A stretch of 64,000 nt of DNA, taken from assembly GCF_024713945.1 (NCBI RefSeq), contig NC_134686.1, positions 1,202,001 to 1,266,000 on the forward strand, read 5' to 3'. Source of the stretch: Dermatophagoides farinae (taxonomy: Eukaryota; Arthropoda; Arachnida; Sarcoptiformes; Pyroglyphidae). Of this stretch, positions 50,118 to 62,019 are shown piece after piece; the stretch's first letter is position 1, and each line of letters starts with the position of its first letter. The notes below the pieces were generated by a model. The model was not told the origin of the DNA and searched no databases. It worked only from the letters and a program-made list of their open reading frames with translations. The position numbers and the translations under genes were made by a program.

Positions 50118-52309
50118 TTATTCCATATTTCCGGAATCAAAATTGAATTTTTGGCCAAATTCATTATGAAGAAAGAAAGCAATTCGACAATAAGCTGCTA
50201 TTCTTGGTAAGGATTTATTTTCAAACTGGTTGTGTAGTAGTTTATATTTCTGTCCAATCTCTGCATGTACAGCTTTGACGACCCAATGGATTTTTGTGGC
50301 CAATCTCGAATCATTGGTTGGTTCTATGTTTTTTTCTTCCAAATTGGGAATCATTACATTGAAGCCACATTTTTTTAGAATCGGTACCACATCACGGAAT
50401 CCATTATCCAGAACAAAATAATCACCAGGCTGCAGTAACACAGATAAACCATTATTTTGGTTGAGTATCTCGTTCAAGATAGTTGAATTGTTTTCATTTA
50501 CATTGTACGGGCCAGGAACATCGATAATGAATCCATCGGTAGTGCAAATAGTGAAAAGCTTACATAATGTAGTTTTCTTGTTTCCAGAATATGAATTCTT
50601 TTGGTATAAATTATAAGTTCCATCACAAATAATTATAAGATTATTTTGACAATCCAATAAGTTTTTCACCACAGGTGATGATCTCTCGTTGATGAGAAAA
50701 TCTCTGGTAATCGATTGATATCCAAATCGATATGGCAAAATATCTACTTCAAAAGATTTTATCACGGAATCAATATTGGATCCTACCATTTTTTCTGAAT
50801 CCATACCCGAAAATACAGCAATAACTTTATTAACATTTCCGGTCCTTAATTTGCAGAGAAATGTCACTATAGCTTGAATGACCGATCGTTTATTGGTGTT
50901 TTTCATGTATGTCATAAGACTTTGTAGATGATCAATATCTTCCCAGCTATGAGCAGTAAGAGCATAAAGCTGACATTGTGGCATCAAACGATTATTTATT
51001 TTGTCTTTAATATTTAAAGAACTGGATGCTAATAAGTCCATAAATTTCGCCATATCAGATAGTTCGATTTCACATTTATCAGACTCGATTATGATATTGT
51101 TGATTTCATCTTCATTAAGCCATCCATTCATTAAATGTTGCTTGCAACACCGATTTCTTTTTGGCACCAAAATTCTTCGCTTCAAAAAAACTTGTAATCT
51201 TGCTTCAATGGGGATATCTTTCAAATTACTTGTTGATGGACAAATGAAGCAGCAACTATGGCTGATTATGGGACGACTAAACGGCATTTCAATCACATCC
51301 TTTTCTATTTGTGTATATTCAAGAGTTGGATCTACCATTATTGATTGTGATTGATCATCATTTATAGTCGAAATAGAATCATCGATGGATAAAGTTGATG
51401 TAAAGTGTTCTGAATTATCCATCAACATTGAAGAACTGCATGGTTCAGGAACAAGTAGAAGCTGTTTTTTTTCCAAACTGCTTTGTTTGCTAAGTTTTTT
51501 ATTACATTTGGCACAGAGAATATCACCGATTTCCACAGGCTTATTCATTAATCGTAACACTTTGTCAATTTCCTCTTGAGATTTGATTAATTTCCTGTCC
51601 ACATTAGCACAACTACGTAGTCGAAAATTGCAAATTGGACATCTGGCTTCATTTAATTTTTTTGACGATGAACTACTTTCAGACATGGTTATTTTCTGTC
51701 GAAAAATGTTGTTAATAAATAATCAAAATTAATTTAATATTTCAATTATTTCAGGTATCTGTGACTTACTCAATTTAGAGATGAATAATTCGAGGTTAAG
51801 GAACAAAATCGTAATGATTGGTGGTTGAATAATGACGACCAGCAAGCAAATAAGTTGTCGAACGTTAGTTTGGCATGGTTTTTCATATGATTTTGGATAA
51901 TACACTTGTTGATAACCTGTCACTTGTCACGTAGACCTAGTGTCAAAAGTGATCCTTCCACTACTTTCTTATGTCTGTCCTTGGAAGTTGATGATAGCAA
52001 AAAGTAACCTTATCACCGTCCTTGATCAAAAGCAGTGATCGAGTAGAAAATTCTTCTCTGTATTATCATAGGCCATAAACAAGTCCACGTTTTTTCCATG
52101 AGTTTTTCTTGCCAAACCAAATAAGTGACGTTAAATTCCAACGATGTTAAATTCAACAAAAAAATCTTCTAAAACCATTTATTCACTTCCACAATCAAAT
52201 TGATCAACAAAGGATTGATCAACTTATAGTGGTTGCACATTATCATATTTTTACGGTGGTTCACATTTTTCAACTGATTATAATGACAGACATTAGATGG
52301 CAGCAGGCG
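49922..52309. mobile_element. Tandem unit 2: transposon-derived segment
   Basis: Direct repeat of unit 1, starting AGTATACAGGAATTATTAAG and ending at about 52309 (GATGGCAGCAGGCG). It includes an extra A/T-rich block (about 52085-52230) absent from unit 1, which makes it slightly longer. The head-to-tail arrangement with a short linker indicates a segmental duplication, or two insertions side by side. Confidence 0.7.
50118..51686 (-). CDS. DDE-superfamily transposase-like protein, copy 2
   Basis: Intact single-exon gene of 522 aa, closely similar to copy 1 along its whole length. It keeps the N-terminal Cys pairs (CPICNFRLRSC, LCAKCNKK, CFICPS) and all three candidate acidic positions (CDGTYN, VLDNGFRD, VVKAVHAEIGQ). 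In this last motif, however, copy 1 has VVEAV and copy 2 has VVKAV. The Glu I would pick as the third catalytic residue is therefore Lys here; the nearby Glu of AEIGQ is kept in both. Copy 2 also has a three-residue insertion (LMTYMKNTNK versus LMKNTNK) and a shorter end (SGNME). The frame is open throughout, so if the Glu is catalytic, copy 2 may be a non-cleaving but still selected protein. Confidence 0.75.
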   Translation of the reverse strand: MSESSSSSKKLNEARCPICNFRLRSCANVDRKLIKSQEEIDKVLRLMNKPVEIGDILCAKCNKKLSKQSSLEKKQLLLVPEPCSSSMLMDNSEHFTSTLSIDDSISTINDDQSQSIMVDPTLEYTQIEKDVIEMPFSRPIISHSCCFICPSTSNLKDIPIEARLQVFLKRRILVPKRNRCCKQHLMNGWLNEDEINNIIIESDKCEIELSDMAKFMDLLASSSLNIKDKINNRLMPQCQLYALTAHSWEDIDHLQSLMTYMKNTNKRSVIQAIVTFLCKLRTGNVNKVIAVFSGMDSEKMVGSNIDSVIKSFEVDILPYRFGYQSITRDFLINERSSPVVKNLLDCQNNLIIICDGTYNLYQKNSYSGNKKTTLCKLFTICTTDGFIIDVPGPYNVNENNSTILNEILNQNNGLSVLLQPGDYFVLDNGFRDVVPILKKCGFNVMIPNLEEKNIEPTNDSRLATKIHWVVKAVHAEIGQKYKLLHNQFENKSLPRIAAYCRIAFFLHNEFGQKFNFDSGNME

Positions 52310-52876
52310 ATCCATATGAATTTTGAAATTCTTGATTATAATAATACAACAATTGATTGACATTCAAAACAAAACAAAAACAGCAACAACAACAACAACA
52401 AGCAGCAGACAATCAAAATATTGCAATCGAGTTGATATTCTCAACAAATGTTTGATTCAATAAAAAAAACACCATTTCCATAAATATTATTACTTGGTTG
52501 GTTGGTTTGTTGGTTTTTTCTGTTTGAAAAAGGATTTAGGCCAACAACAACAACAACGACAAAAAGAAATGAAAAGGAAACACTCTATCCATTGTATTCA
52601 TTGTTCCATCAGGTGAATTTAATGAAAAAAAAAATTGAAACTTGCCATGACCATGACTGGCAATAATAATTCTTCATTATAAAAATGGTTTCTATTCAAT
52701 GATCATCATCATAATGTTTATGATTATTGTAGAAAAATCCATTATGATCATCATCTATATATATAAATAAACATGCATTATCATTCATCCCAATTTTGAT
52801 AAAAAAAAATCCATTTGTTTGTTGATCATCATCGGCCAAACATCAAATTCAAATCATCATTTCAATATTGACTAAA
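51687..52876. other. 5' flank of copy 2 and upstream region of the next gene
   Basis: Duplicated sequence continues to about 52309. After that come CAA and ATC repeats and A/T-rich sequence up to the start at 52877. The frames at 51729-51923 and 52169-52363 have no recognisable features. Confidence 0.6.
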
Positions 52877-54092
52877 ATGAATTCATTCAATAAAGGTTTT
52901 GAATTGTTTTCATTTGAATTTTCTTTACCACGTGCATCTTGTATTGCATGTCCTAATTGTGGTTATCAGATTTATAGTACCATTCTTCATAAAGGTATTT
53001 TGTTTTATCGATTATTAACAATTGATTTTTAATCACAAATTTATATATATAGTTAGCATCTCTAAAACATTCGTGTTGTTTTGTTGTGGATCATTTGTTT
53101 ATTGGAATTATTTAAAAGAAGATCCATATTCATTGATCTCATTATTGTCATCGGCAAAAGATTTAATACAAAATGGTATTACAAGTTTATTCTGGTCATC
53201 ATCATCATCATCATCAGCAGCAGAAACAGCATCAGCATCGACTAGTCCATTATTGGATGGAACATTTACCATTGATCAATCAAATACAACCAATGTTTTG
53301 AATCAATATTATCAATGTTCATCAAATTCTGTTCGTAATCAAGTTATATTTAATAATCAGAATAATAATAATAATGAAGAACAGGAATCATTATCACCAC
53401 AAAATTCAAATGATTTTTTATCATTAAATCTTTCACCACTAAATTCAATCGGTACCGGTACTGTGGCTAAATTGGATGGAATGTTAAATGAAGTACAAGA
53501 GATTAAAATGTATGTAAATGATTCATGTAATGAAATCGGATGGTTTACCGGTAGTAGTGGCCAATTACGGAAGAATCAACAATCGGCTGAATTTTTCAAT
53601 ACATTACATCGTCGTGTTTCGGATGGTGAAATAACCACTAGTCTTCCAAGTTTAGAATGGGATCTTAGTGATATTAATTTTGAAAACACTACTGATAATG
53701 ATTCATTCGATGGTCATAGTAATTTAGATTTTTATGATGAACAAAACAACCGATTGGAGCAACAACAACAACAACAAAATTCTGCCATACATGATCATCA
53801 TGATCATGATGATTATACTATCGACGGTGAAACACTTTCACGTATTATATTCAATAAAAATTTTGAATTTAAAGATGAAAAATTTTTCCGTATGAAAAAA
53901 CAATATGTTAATCTTAAACAACGATTAAAATTCATGTCCAAATCACAACAAGCTCAACAGCAACAACAACATCGGAATAATTTTCTTCGCCACCATCACC
54001 ATCACCATCACCATAACCATAATAATAATAATCTAAATTCCTACAATTATCGTAGTCAACGTGATTCAGCTTTTTTCGATGAAGATATGTAA
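52877..54092 (+). CDS. Unrecognised single-pass membrane protein, 2 exons
   Basis: Exon 1 is 52877-52994 (MNSFNKGFELFSFEFSLPRA, then CIACPNCGYQ) and exon 2 is 53053-54092, joined through a 58-bp GT-AG intron to give 385 aa. The start has a CxxC-CxxC-like cluster (CIACPNC), then a short hydrophobic segment (FVLFCCGSFVYW, about residues 46-57). Runs of Ser, Asn and Gln follow. A conserved-looking middle part (GMLNEVQEIKMYVNDS and EFFNTLHRRVSDGEITTSL, with SLEWDLSDI) precedes a charged helix (FKDEKFFRMKKQYVNLKQRL). The end is a His/Asn-rich run. The layout recalls tail-less mitochondrial outer-membrane or ER adaptor proteins with an N-terminal anchor, but I cannot name a family. Confidence 0.75.
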
Positions 54093-56425
54093 AAAAATCA
54101 CATAAATGTAACACACACGCACCCATATAGTATTACTATATTATGCCAATGAATTCTGATTAATTTTTTTTTCTCTTTACACACACACACAACTCACCAT
54201 GTAATTAAGTGCCTGTTTAAAAAACGAAAATTAGAATTCGAGAATTGTTCAACAAAAAAAAAACCACCTACATTTGCACAGAATTTGATAATTATTCCCA
54301 TTTTTTCGGTTATCATTGTCCAATGATGACAATGGAACCAGAGAAATAGTGGTAAAAAATCAAAAAAAAAAAAAACGAAAAACAACCAAATTATTTTGAT
54401 GAATAAATTGATTGTTTTTTTTATTCTTCTCAATTCATTAATGGCTAAAATCGATTGAAATTCTTTCCCATAAATGGATACGCGAAATGGATCGTTCCAA
54501 GAACACACAAAAAAACATTGTTTTTCATATTTTATGACATTTCATTTCATTTTTTTTTTTTTTTTGGTGAACATCAATTCATTCTGTCATCATCATCATC
54601 TATTGTAGTCGAGCGTTCCATTTATATAACTATAGTGAAACAAATGGACAAACTAAACGATTGTGACAAGTTTTTTTTCTTCTGGGAGCGAGGGGGTGAG
54701 GATTCTAGATTTTTTATCATCATCATCATTTTTATTGTTGTCGTAAATCAACCAGAAATAATGAAATAACAAAAAGTAATCTCTCACTCGGTCTCTTTTA
54801 GATTTGATTAAAAAAAACAAAAAACGAAATTCCAATTCCAATGGATCATCATCATCACAATTATGATGATTAGAATCAGGAAAACAAAACAAAAAAAACA
54901 GAACGATTATTCATATATGGCGTACAATAATTTTTCATTTTTCGAATGAAAATCATTCGTTCTTTTTTTCTTTGATTTCTTCCGTTTTTTTTCTCTACAT
55001 TTCTGATTTCTGGTTTTTCATTCATTTTTCATCAAATAAAAAAAAAATTTTCAAACGAAAAAAAAAGTTTCGATTTTTTCCTGTACTCAACATTCACTGG
55101 AAATCAAACTGTCAAATAAACACCAGAAAAAAAAATTGCAGGAAGAAAAAAATAGAAGAAGAGCAAAAAACCAAAAACCGAAAAAAACCAAAATCAATAT
55201 ATGAATGTGTCATTCACACATCATCATCTATTGTTTTTTTGTTTTGTTTTATTTTGAATTTTAAATTTTTTTTTTGCTCCTTTCCATTCGCGTTTGCATT
55301 TTCGTTTCGTTTTGTTTTGTTATCTGGATTTGATCGATTCGTTTTTGTTTTTGTTTTTTGTTTTTTTATTTGACTTGGATTGTCAATGTCAAATTTTTTT
55401 TTCGTTCTTCATTTCGTCTTTGCTACTGCTGCTACTACTGCGATTTTTATCCTCAAGCATCATCAATCGATGATTCGATTTATTTCATGTTGTTGTTTTT
55501 TCGATAAATCAAATTTGGACATTTTCATTCTTTTCCTTTATTTGAAATCACTGTACACACACACAAAAAAAAAAATCGATTCTTGATTATTATTACTTGA
55601 AGCCATTTTAAACGACCACTACCATCATCATGATAATCAAAAGATTTTCTAAATCTCTGGGCCATCATTCGTTTTAATCAATCAATCAACCAATCGATTA
55701 ATCAATGAATGTTAATGATGATCATTAATCATTGTAATGATTTATTTTATCGATGGTAAAAAAAAATAAAGTCAATCACCTTGTTATTATTTTGTAGGTT
55801 TATTTTTGAAAAGAGAGAGAGAGAAAAAAAAATTCAATCTTAAATCATAAAATGAATGAAAATTAACTAAATAACGGAAATCACACCTACGCACAAACAC
55901 ACATCATTAGAAACATCTTATATGAATGGTGCATAGTATTTTGTCAAACATTCGAACCAATGTTGTTGTTGTTTTTTGCTAAGATCAATGTACCTTGTTT
56001 ACATTTTTTTTTCTTGAATTCAAAATCCATAAATGTTTTTTGTGTAGTTCTTCAACAATTCAATCAATTTGATCATCAATTAGTTGTCGTCGTCGTCGTC
56101 GATATTTGATAAGTCTGTTGTGTTTTTTTTTGTCTCTTTATTGTGTGTATATATGCATCTTCGAAACAAACAAACAAACGAAAAATTATCTTCGATGCAT
56201 TCATTTTCGATTGATCGTTTATATGTGTTGGAATTAAAATTGTGTTGTTAATTTTACTGGCAAATAATAAATATTAAACAAGCACAAATGTAAACGAAAA
56301 TTATTATTATTACATACGTATAAAGTAAGTATATAAGAGACAAAGAAACAAAGTAAAAACCAAAAAAAAAAAAAGTTGATGGTAAAGTTACCAAATATGG
56401 ATTTATTGAGCCCATCGTCTCTCCA

Positions 56426-56430
<5 letters not shown>

Positions 56431-56460
<30 letters not shown>
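56431..56460. repeat. (CT)15 microsatellite
   Basis: Thirty bases of uninterrupted CT, followed directly by an eight-T run. One of the longest pure dinucleotide tracts in the window. Confidence 0.95.
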
Positions 56461-56467
<7 letters not shown>

Positions 56468-57966
56468 CATTCGTTGTTGATATGATGATGATGATGGCAA
56501 TGGCATGGAATCGGGATGGAATGGAGGGAAGGGGGAGAGAATTATGGCAAGGGATATTTTTGTTTCTTCTTCAATTATATATTGATTGTGTGTGTGTGTA
56601 TAGAAAATTGTTTGTTGTTGTTGTTTAACATGTGAAACATTGAAAATCATGGTGATGATGATGGCGGTAATAATATTGCCTGTGTATGTGCAACAAGATT
56701 TTTTTTTTTTTTTTTTTTTTGATCGAAGATATTCAACAACAACAACAACAGAAAAAAAAATTGTTGTTGATGATGAATCCTTTATTATTTCGTTTGTTGT
56801 AATTTATGAATTTCAAAAACCCATTCTGTCTTTTCTTCACCCTTGAAACACTATAGATAAAATCCCATTTTTGTTGTTTACCGTAATTTTATCACCATCA
56901 TCATCATCATTCAGTTCTTGTTTTGTTTTTTTTTGTTTTTTGTTTTTCTTTTTCTTTCGATTATCAGATAAATATTGTCGTGTGAATTGTATTTGTTTGT
57001 TTGTGTTATGTGGTGTGCATGTGACAGGCAACAAAACAACAAATATCTATAGACAAACTTTGAATGATTTTGTAGCGGAAAAAAAAGGTCACCGGACCCA
57101 AGAGAGACACTATGTTTGAATGAATGAATGAATGAATGAGAGTGGCGTAATGTGTGTGTGTTTGTGTGTGTGTGGTAAATAGGAAAATCAATCTCGTTCA
57201 CATCGATCGATCGATCGATCGATTGACGAAACAAAATATGAAAGAAAAAATTCGATCAATTTTCATCATTCATTTCTCTAGGGATAAAGGTTTTTTTTTC
57301 ACTGCAACAACAACAACAGCACCACCACCACCACTACCAGCCTCTCTCCCAAAAAAAAACACACATTAGGGGTGTGTAGAATTCCATTTAATTTTTTTTT
57401 CTTTTTGTCTGTTTACTTATTATTATAAGTAGTGAAATATAACAAGAATTATGTTTCAAAAAAAAAAAAAAAACAGTAAACAACTACCAAAAACAACAAC
57501 AACAACAACAATCACAGCAACAGCAACAACATTGTTGTTTGATTTGTTTTTCATGATAAAAATGTTCATGTCGCTCGATAATAGTACGATAAACCAGGAA
57601 TTTTATTCTATTTTTTATTTTGTCATTAGTAAATCTGATTTTGCCAAATAATTCTGTCTGAATTCATTGAAAGATTCATATTTCATAGCCACAAATATTG
57701 TATTGTGGACAACAGTTGTTGCTGTTGTTTGTCAAGAATATTCTGCTGTTGATGGAAAGATTAACGTCGTCGTTGTTGTTGTTGTTGTTTTGTTTTTCGT
57801 TTGTTCATATATAAAGAATCATTTTTATTTATTTCAATAATCGTCAATGATTCATTCAACAACGACAACAACAACAGTAGTGGCTATATGTGTGTGTGTG
57901 TTGTATCTAAATTTATCATCATCATTGTTGATGATCATGAATCTTATAATTTTGTTTTCACACTGT

Positions 57967-58000
<34 letters not shown>
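57967..58000. repeat. (TGA)n microsatellite
   Basis: About eleven uninterrupted trinucleotide units. The same unit appears in many other short tracts across the window. Confidence 0.9.
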
Positions 58001-58290
58001 AATAGAAACGATTTACATTAACATTTGAATTTAGATGAGATTCAAGTGGATGAGATTTTTTTTTTTGATTCTATTTTTATTCTAAATTTAGAATCCAATG
58101 AATCTATTTATTGTCGATGTGTGTGTGTGTGTGTGTGTGAATGTGTCGATTATTCAGAATTACCAGTACCAGTCATCACATTCACACACACACACACACA
58201 GACACACACTATAGTGGTGGTTAAACTCTTAAAAGTGAAATGAAATGAAAAAAAAAATCATGGATGATCAGAATTTCAATTGAACATTTT

Positions 58291-58294
<4 letters not shown>

Positions 58295-58328
<34 letters not shown>
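58295..58328. repeat. (TG)17 microsatellite
   Basis: Thirty-four bases of uninterrupted TG following a nine-T run; the longest TG tract I found here. Confidence 0.95.
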
Positions 58329-58331
<3 letters not shown>

Positions 58332-58965
58332 GTTCAATGGTATATGAACCGAATTTTTATCATTTTTACTAGATAAAAAGAAAGAAAGAAAAATAAATAA
58401 ATTCAACACACACACACACACCATCTGTTTATTGCAAATACTGGGTGTGTTTTTTTTCACATAGTTCACCAAAAACGGTAAATACCAGTTACAATATCCG
58501 CCATATCAGGATATTGGAATTGAATTGTGAATGAATGAATGAATGAAATATGAAACGATAATTTTTTTGTTGTTGTTGTTGTTGTTGTGTTTGTTGTTGG
58601 TTCAATTTTTTTTTATTCTGGATTCTGTTTTATGGTGGGAGAGAAAGAGAGAGGGGGAGGAAAGGGGTCACTCCAATAATGATGTTAATCTCATTTCCGG
58701 TTTTTTTTTGCCTGTCTGTATCGGATTTGTTGAAAATTTTCAAAAAAAAATTTCATGGTGGTTGTTGGTGCTGATGCTGGTAGTAGTAGTGGACATTGTC
58801 ATTGTGTTTGTGTTCATTTAGTGTTTAGTTTGATGGTGATGTTTTTGAAATATTAAAAAAAAAATCTTGAATCGGCCATCTGGTCGTCAATAATAATATT
58901 ATTTTATCAAATGGTTAAACAACAACAACAACAACAACAAATATGGTCCCAGATCATTCTCCTCA

Positions 58966-58990
58966 TCTCTCTCTCTCTCTCTCTCTCTCT
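58966..58990. repeat. (TC)n microsatellite
   Basis: About twelve uninterrupted TC units. Confidence 0.9.
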
Positions 58991-61633
58991 GGCATCCTTA
59001 TTGGATTCTGGTTATTTTTCTCTCATTGATTAATTGATTGAATGAATGAATGATTTTTTTTGTAGGAAGAAAAAAAAACAGAATTCTTTTCTACCTATCC
59101 AATGCGGCTACACTACACTACATACCATATTATAAGTCATATATATAAAAAGAATATTCTTTATAGTGCGCATGCTTGAAAAGAATTTCTTTTTTTTCAC
59201 ATATCAATTCATGCTTTTTTTTTGTTTTTTTTCTGAATGTAAACAAAACTAAACATAAACACAACCAACCAACCAACCAACCAAACAATTATTTGGTTAT
59301 GTTTATATATACAACACATGGATATATGCTGCTAGCAGCTTATTTTTAACAACACTGCATTTATTATTATCATCATTTTTGGATCCATGATGATGATTTT
59401 GATGATTGCATTGCAAACAATATATACACACACACACACACAATATATTCATTGAAGCAATTCATTTATCCATCCTTTTTTTTAATGGAGGGGGATACAA
59501 AACACACACACACACACACATACATGCATTTTTTTATGTGCATTTGGAGGAGGATGAGAATCTTATCGGTGTTATTCTTCTTTTTCTTCCTCTCCTCAAT
59601 TTTTTTTTTGGGCGAAATTGTTGCCTATTGCAAATGAGAACAAACAAATGACTGCGTAGCATATACGGATATAACTACTAAAAACATTTTCTCTCTTTTC
59701 GTTTTTTCTTGTTTGCACTCTCATTGTCATCCTCCTCATCACACCCACACACACACACACACATACACAGAACTAAATCAATCAACCAACTAACTAAAAA
59801 CACCAGAAGAAAAAAAAAAGAAAGTATGTGTGTGTTTGAGAGAGAGTAAAAATTCATTCTTTTTATTTTATTTTTTTTTTGGCTTTGCTTTTTTTTCCAA
59901 TTCGATTTATATATATATGAGCTATTTGGTGTGTCTATATTTTGGCGGTGGTATTGGTGTCTGTTCTTTGTGCCTTTGTGTGTGTGTGTGGATCTTGTTG
60001 GTTTTTTTTTCTCTGTTGAATCTACACGAGATAGTCATCATCATCATCATCATCATCACCAACATCGACATCGACATCGACAACATCGACATCGACAACA
60101 ACAAACCACCAAGAAAAAAAATATATTTCACTTGCCTTTTTTTTCACCGAAAACACCACCCCCTAAAGCCAAAAAAAAAAAAACGTAACGTAACGTAACG
60201 CGGTTTGTTTTTCTTTTCGATGAATTTTTTTTTTATTTTTATATTTCTCTGCTGGATAAGTTGTTGTTGTTGTTGTTGTTGTTGTTTTTCATCATCAATA
60301 GTTAGTTGTTAGGTTGATTCAATATCATTATCATCATCATCATCATCATCGTTATTATCATTATCGGTTATATATATAAAAATTTTTTTTTTTCGGTGCT
60401 AATTCATCGTCGTGGTGTAGTATATGTACATTGCATAGCTATATTATCTGTGTGTCCGTGTGTGTGACTGATATGATTGAGAAAGAATTTCTTGTTTGTT
60501 TGTTTGTTTGTTATAGACGACTACTCGCCGTGTTTGTGTTTCATTAATTCTTTTTTTTTTAGTTCACTCTACCTAATTCACACACACACACACATGGAAC
60601 TAGAGAATTGATTCTGTATAGTCAAAACTGTGAACCTGAATAATCCAATGAAAAGAATTTTTTGTTTTTTTGTTTTTTTATGTCAATACAATATACTTGC
60701 CGTCCGATCATTTTAATTTTAGAGCTTGTGATGTTTGTTTTGTTTATTTATTCTGGTTCTGATTCTGATTCTGATCTCAAACACTTTAAAATTCTTTCTC
60801 AGCATTTGTTTTGTTTTTCGTCATGATTCTTTAGTTTGTTTTCAATCATCATCAATATATATAAATGAAGAATCAATGCAATAAACGACAACAACTGAAA
60901 CCACTGAAATCGTAGACAAATGCAGCAAATAATCGGAGAAAAAGTAAGTTTTTTTTTTGCATCTTTTTTTTTCTGCGTCTGCAATTCTAATTATAAATTC
61001 TTACATTCTGTAAATTTTTTTTTCGAATTAATTTCAAATTCCGGCCAACACTAAAATATATGAATGTAGAATGTGTGTAAACAGACACACACACACACGC
61101 CTACACACTTATACACATCACCTACGCTTATTAAGTCTAGATTTTTGTTGTTGTTGTTGTTGTTGTTGTTTTCAAATAATTTTGTTGTTGTTGTTTTGTC
61201 GGTCGATTGCCTCTTTTAAACATTCAGATTATAACACACACAAACAGCAGAGGACATCTTATCATGTGAACGAAAGAAAAAAAAAATGAACGGTAATCAT
61301 ATTAGTCATCATGTATTTGATATTTGATGAATCATCAATCGATCAATGAATAATAAAAAAAAAAATTCAATTCCAATAAATCATATACACACACAAATAA
61401 ACACCGGTAAGTGGAAATAGATTCGAATTCATTCATTCATTCATTTTTTATAATGTACTTGTTATCATTAATGATTGATCGATTGAGGTCATTTAATTTA
61501 ATTTCATTTTGTTTTGTTTGTCGCTGATAATTGACATGGATTCCCCGGGTATCATAATAATGAGAATTTTTTTTTTTTTTTTTTTGAACAAAATAATCCT
61601 CTTGTTCATTTGTTTGATTCTGGTCTATGGTGA

Positions 61634-61657
61634 GTGTGTGTGTGTGTGTGTGTGTGT
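61634..61657. repeat. (GT)12 microsatellite
   Basis: Uninterrupted GT units in T-rich surroundings. Confidence 0.9.
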
Positions 61658-61984
61658 CTTAATCCTTTGTTTGTCTAGGCGATGAAAAACCGTTTTTTTT
61701 TTTTTTGCTGCTGCTGCTCAAATCGGTCGTTGTTTACGTATGGGTTTTACATTTTCAAATCCATCCATCCATCTCTTGTACAGAGAAAAAAAAATTTTTT
61801 TCTCTCTCATATATCCAACATTAGTTCTCAAATGAAAACAAAAAAAAAATCAGTCAAGTTTGAAATGAAAAGAAAAGAAAAGAAAATCCGAAAATCTTAT
61901 CAATGATGATAACCATAACAACTTAAGAAATCGAACATTTATATCTGAGTGAGTGAGTGAATGAGAGAGATTATTTCCATGTTA

Positions 61985-62019
<35 letters not shown>

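Noticed and set aside
57203-57222. ATCG tandem units as a possible regulatory array related to the CGATA motif
   Set aside because: A plain tetranucleotide microsatellite, without the inverted CGATA layout and not near a known gene start.
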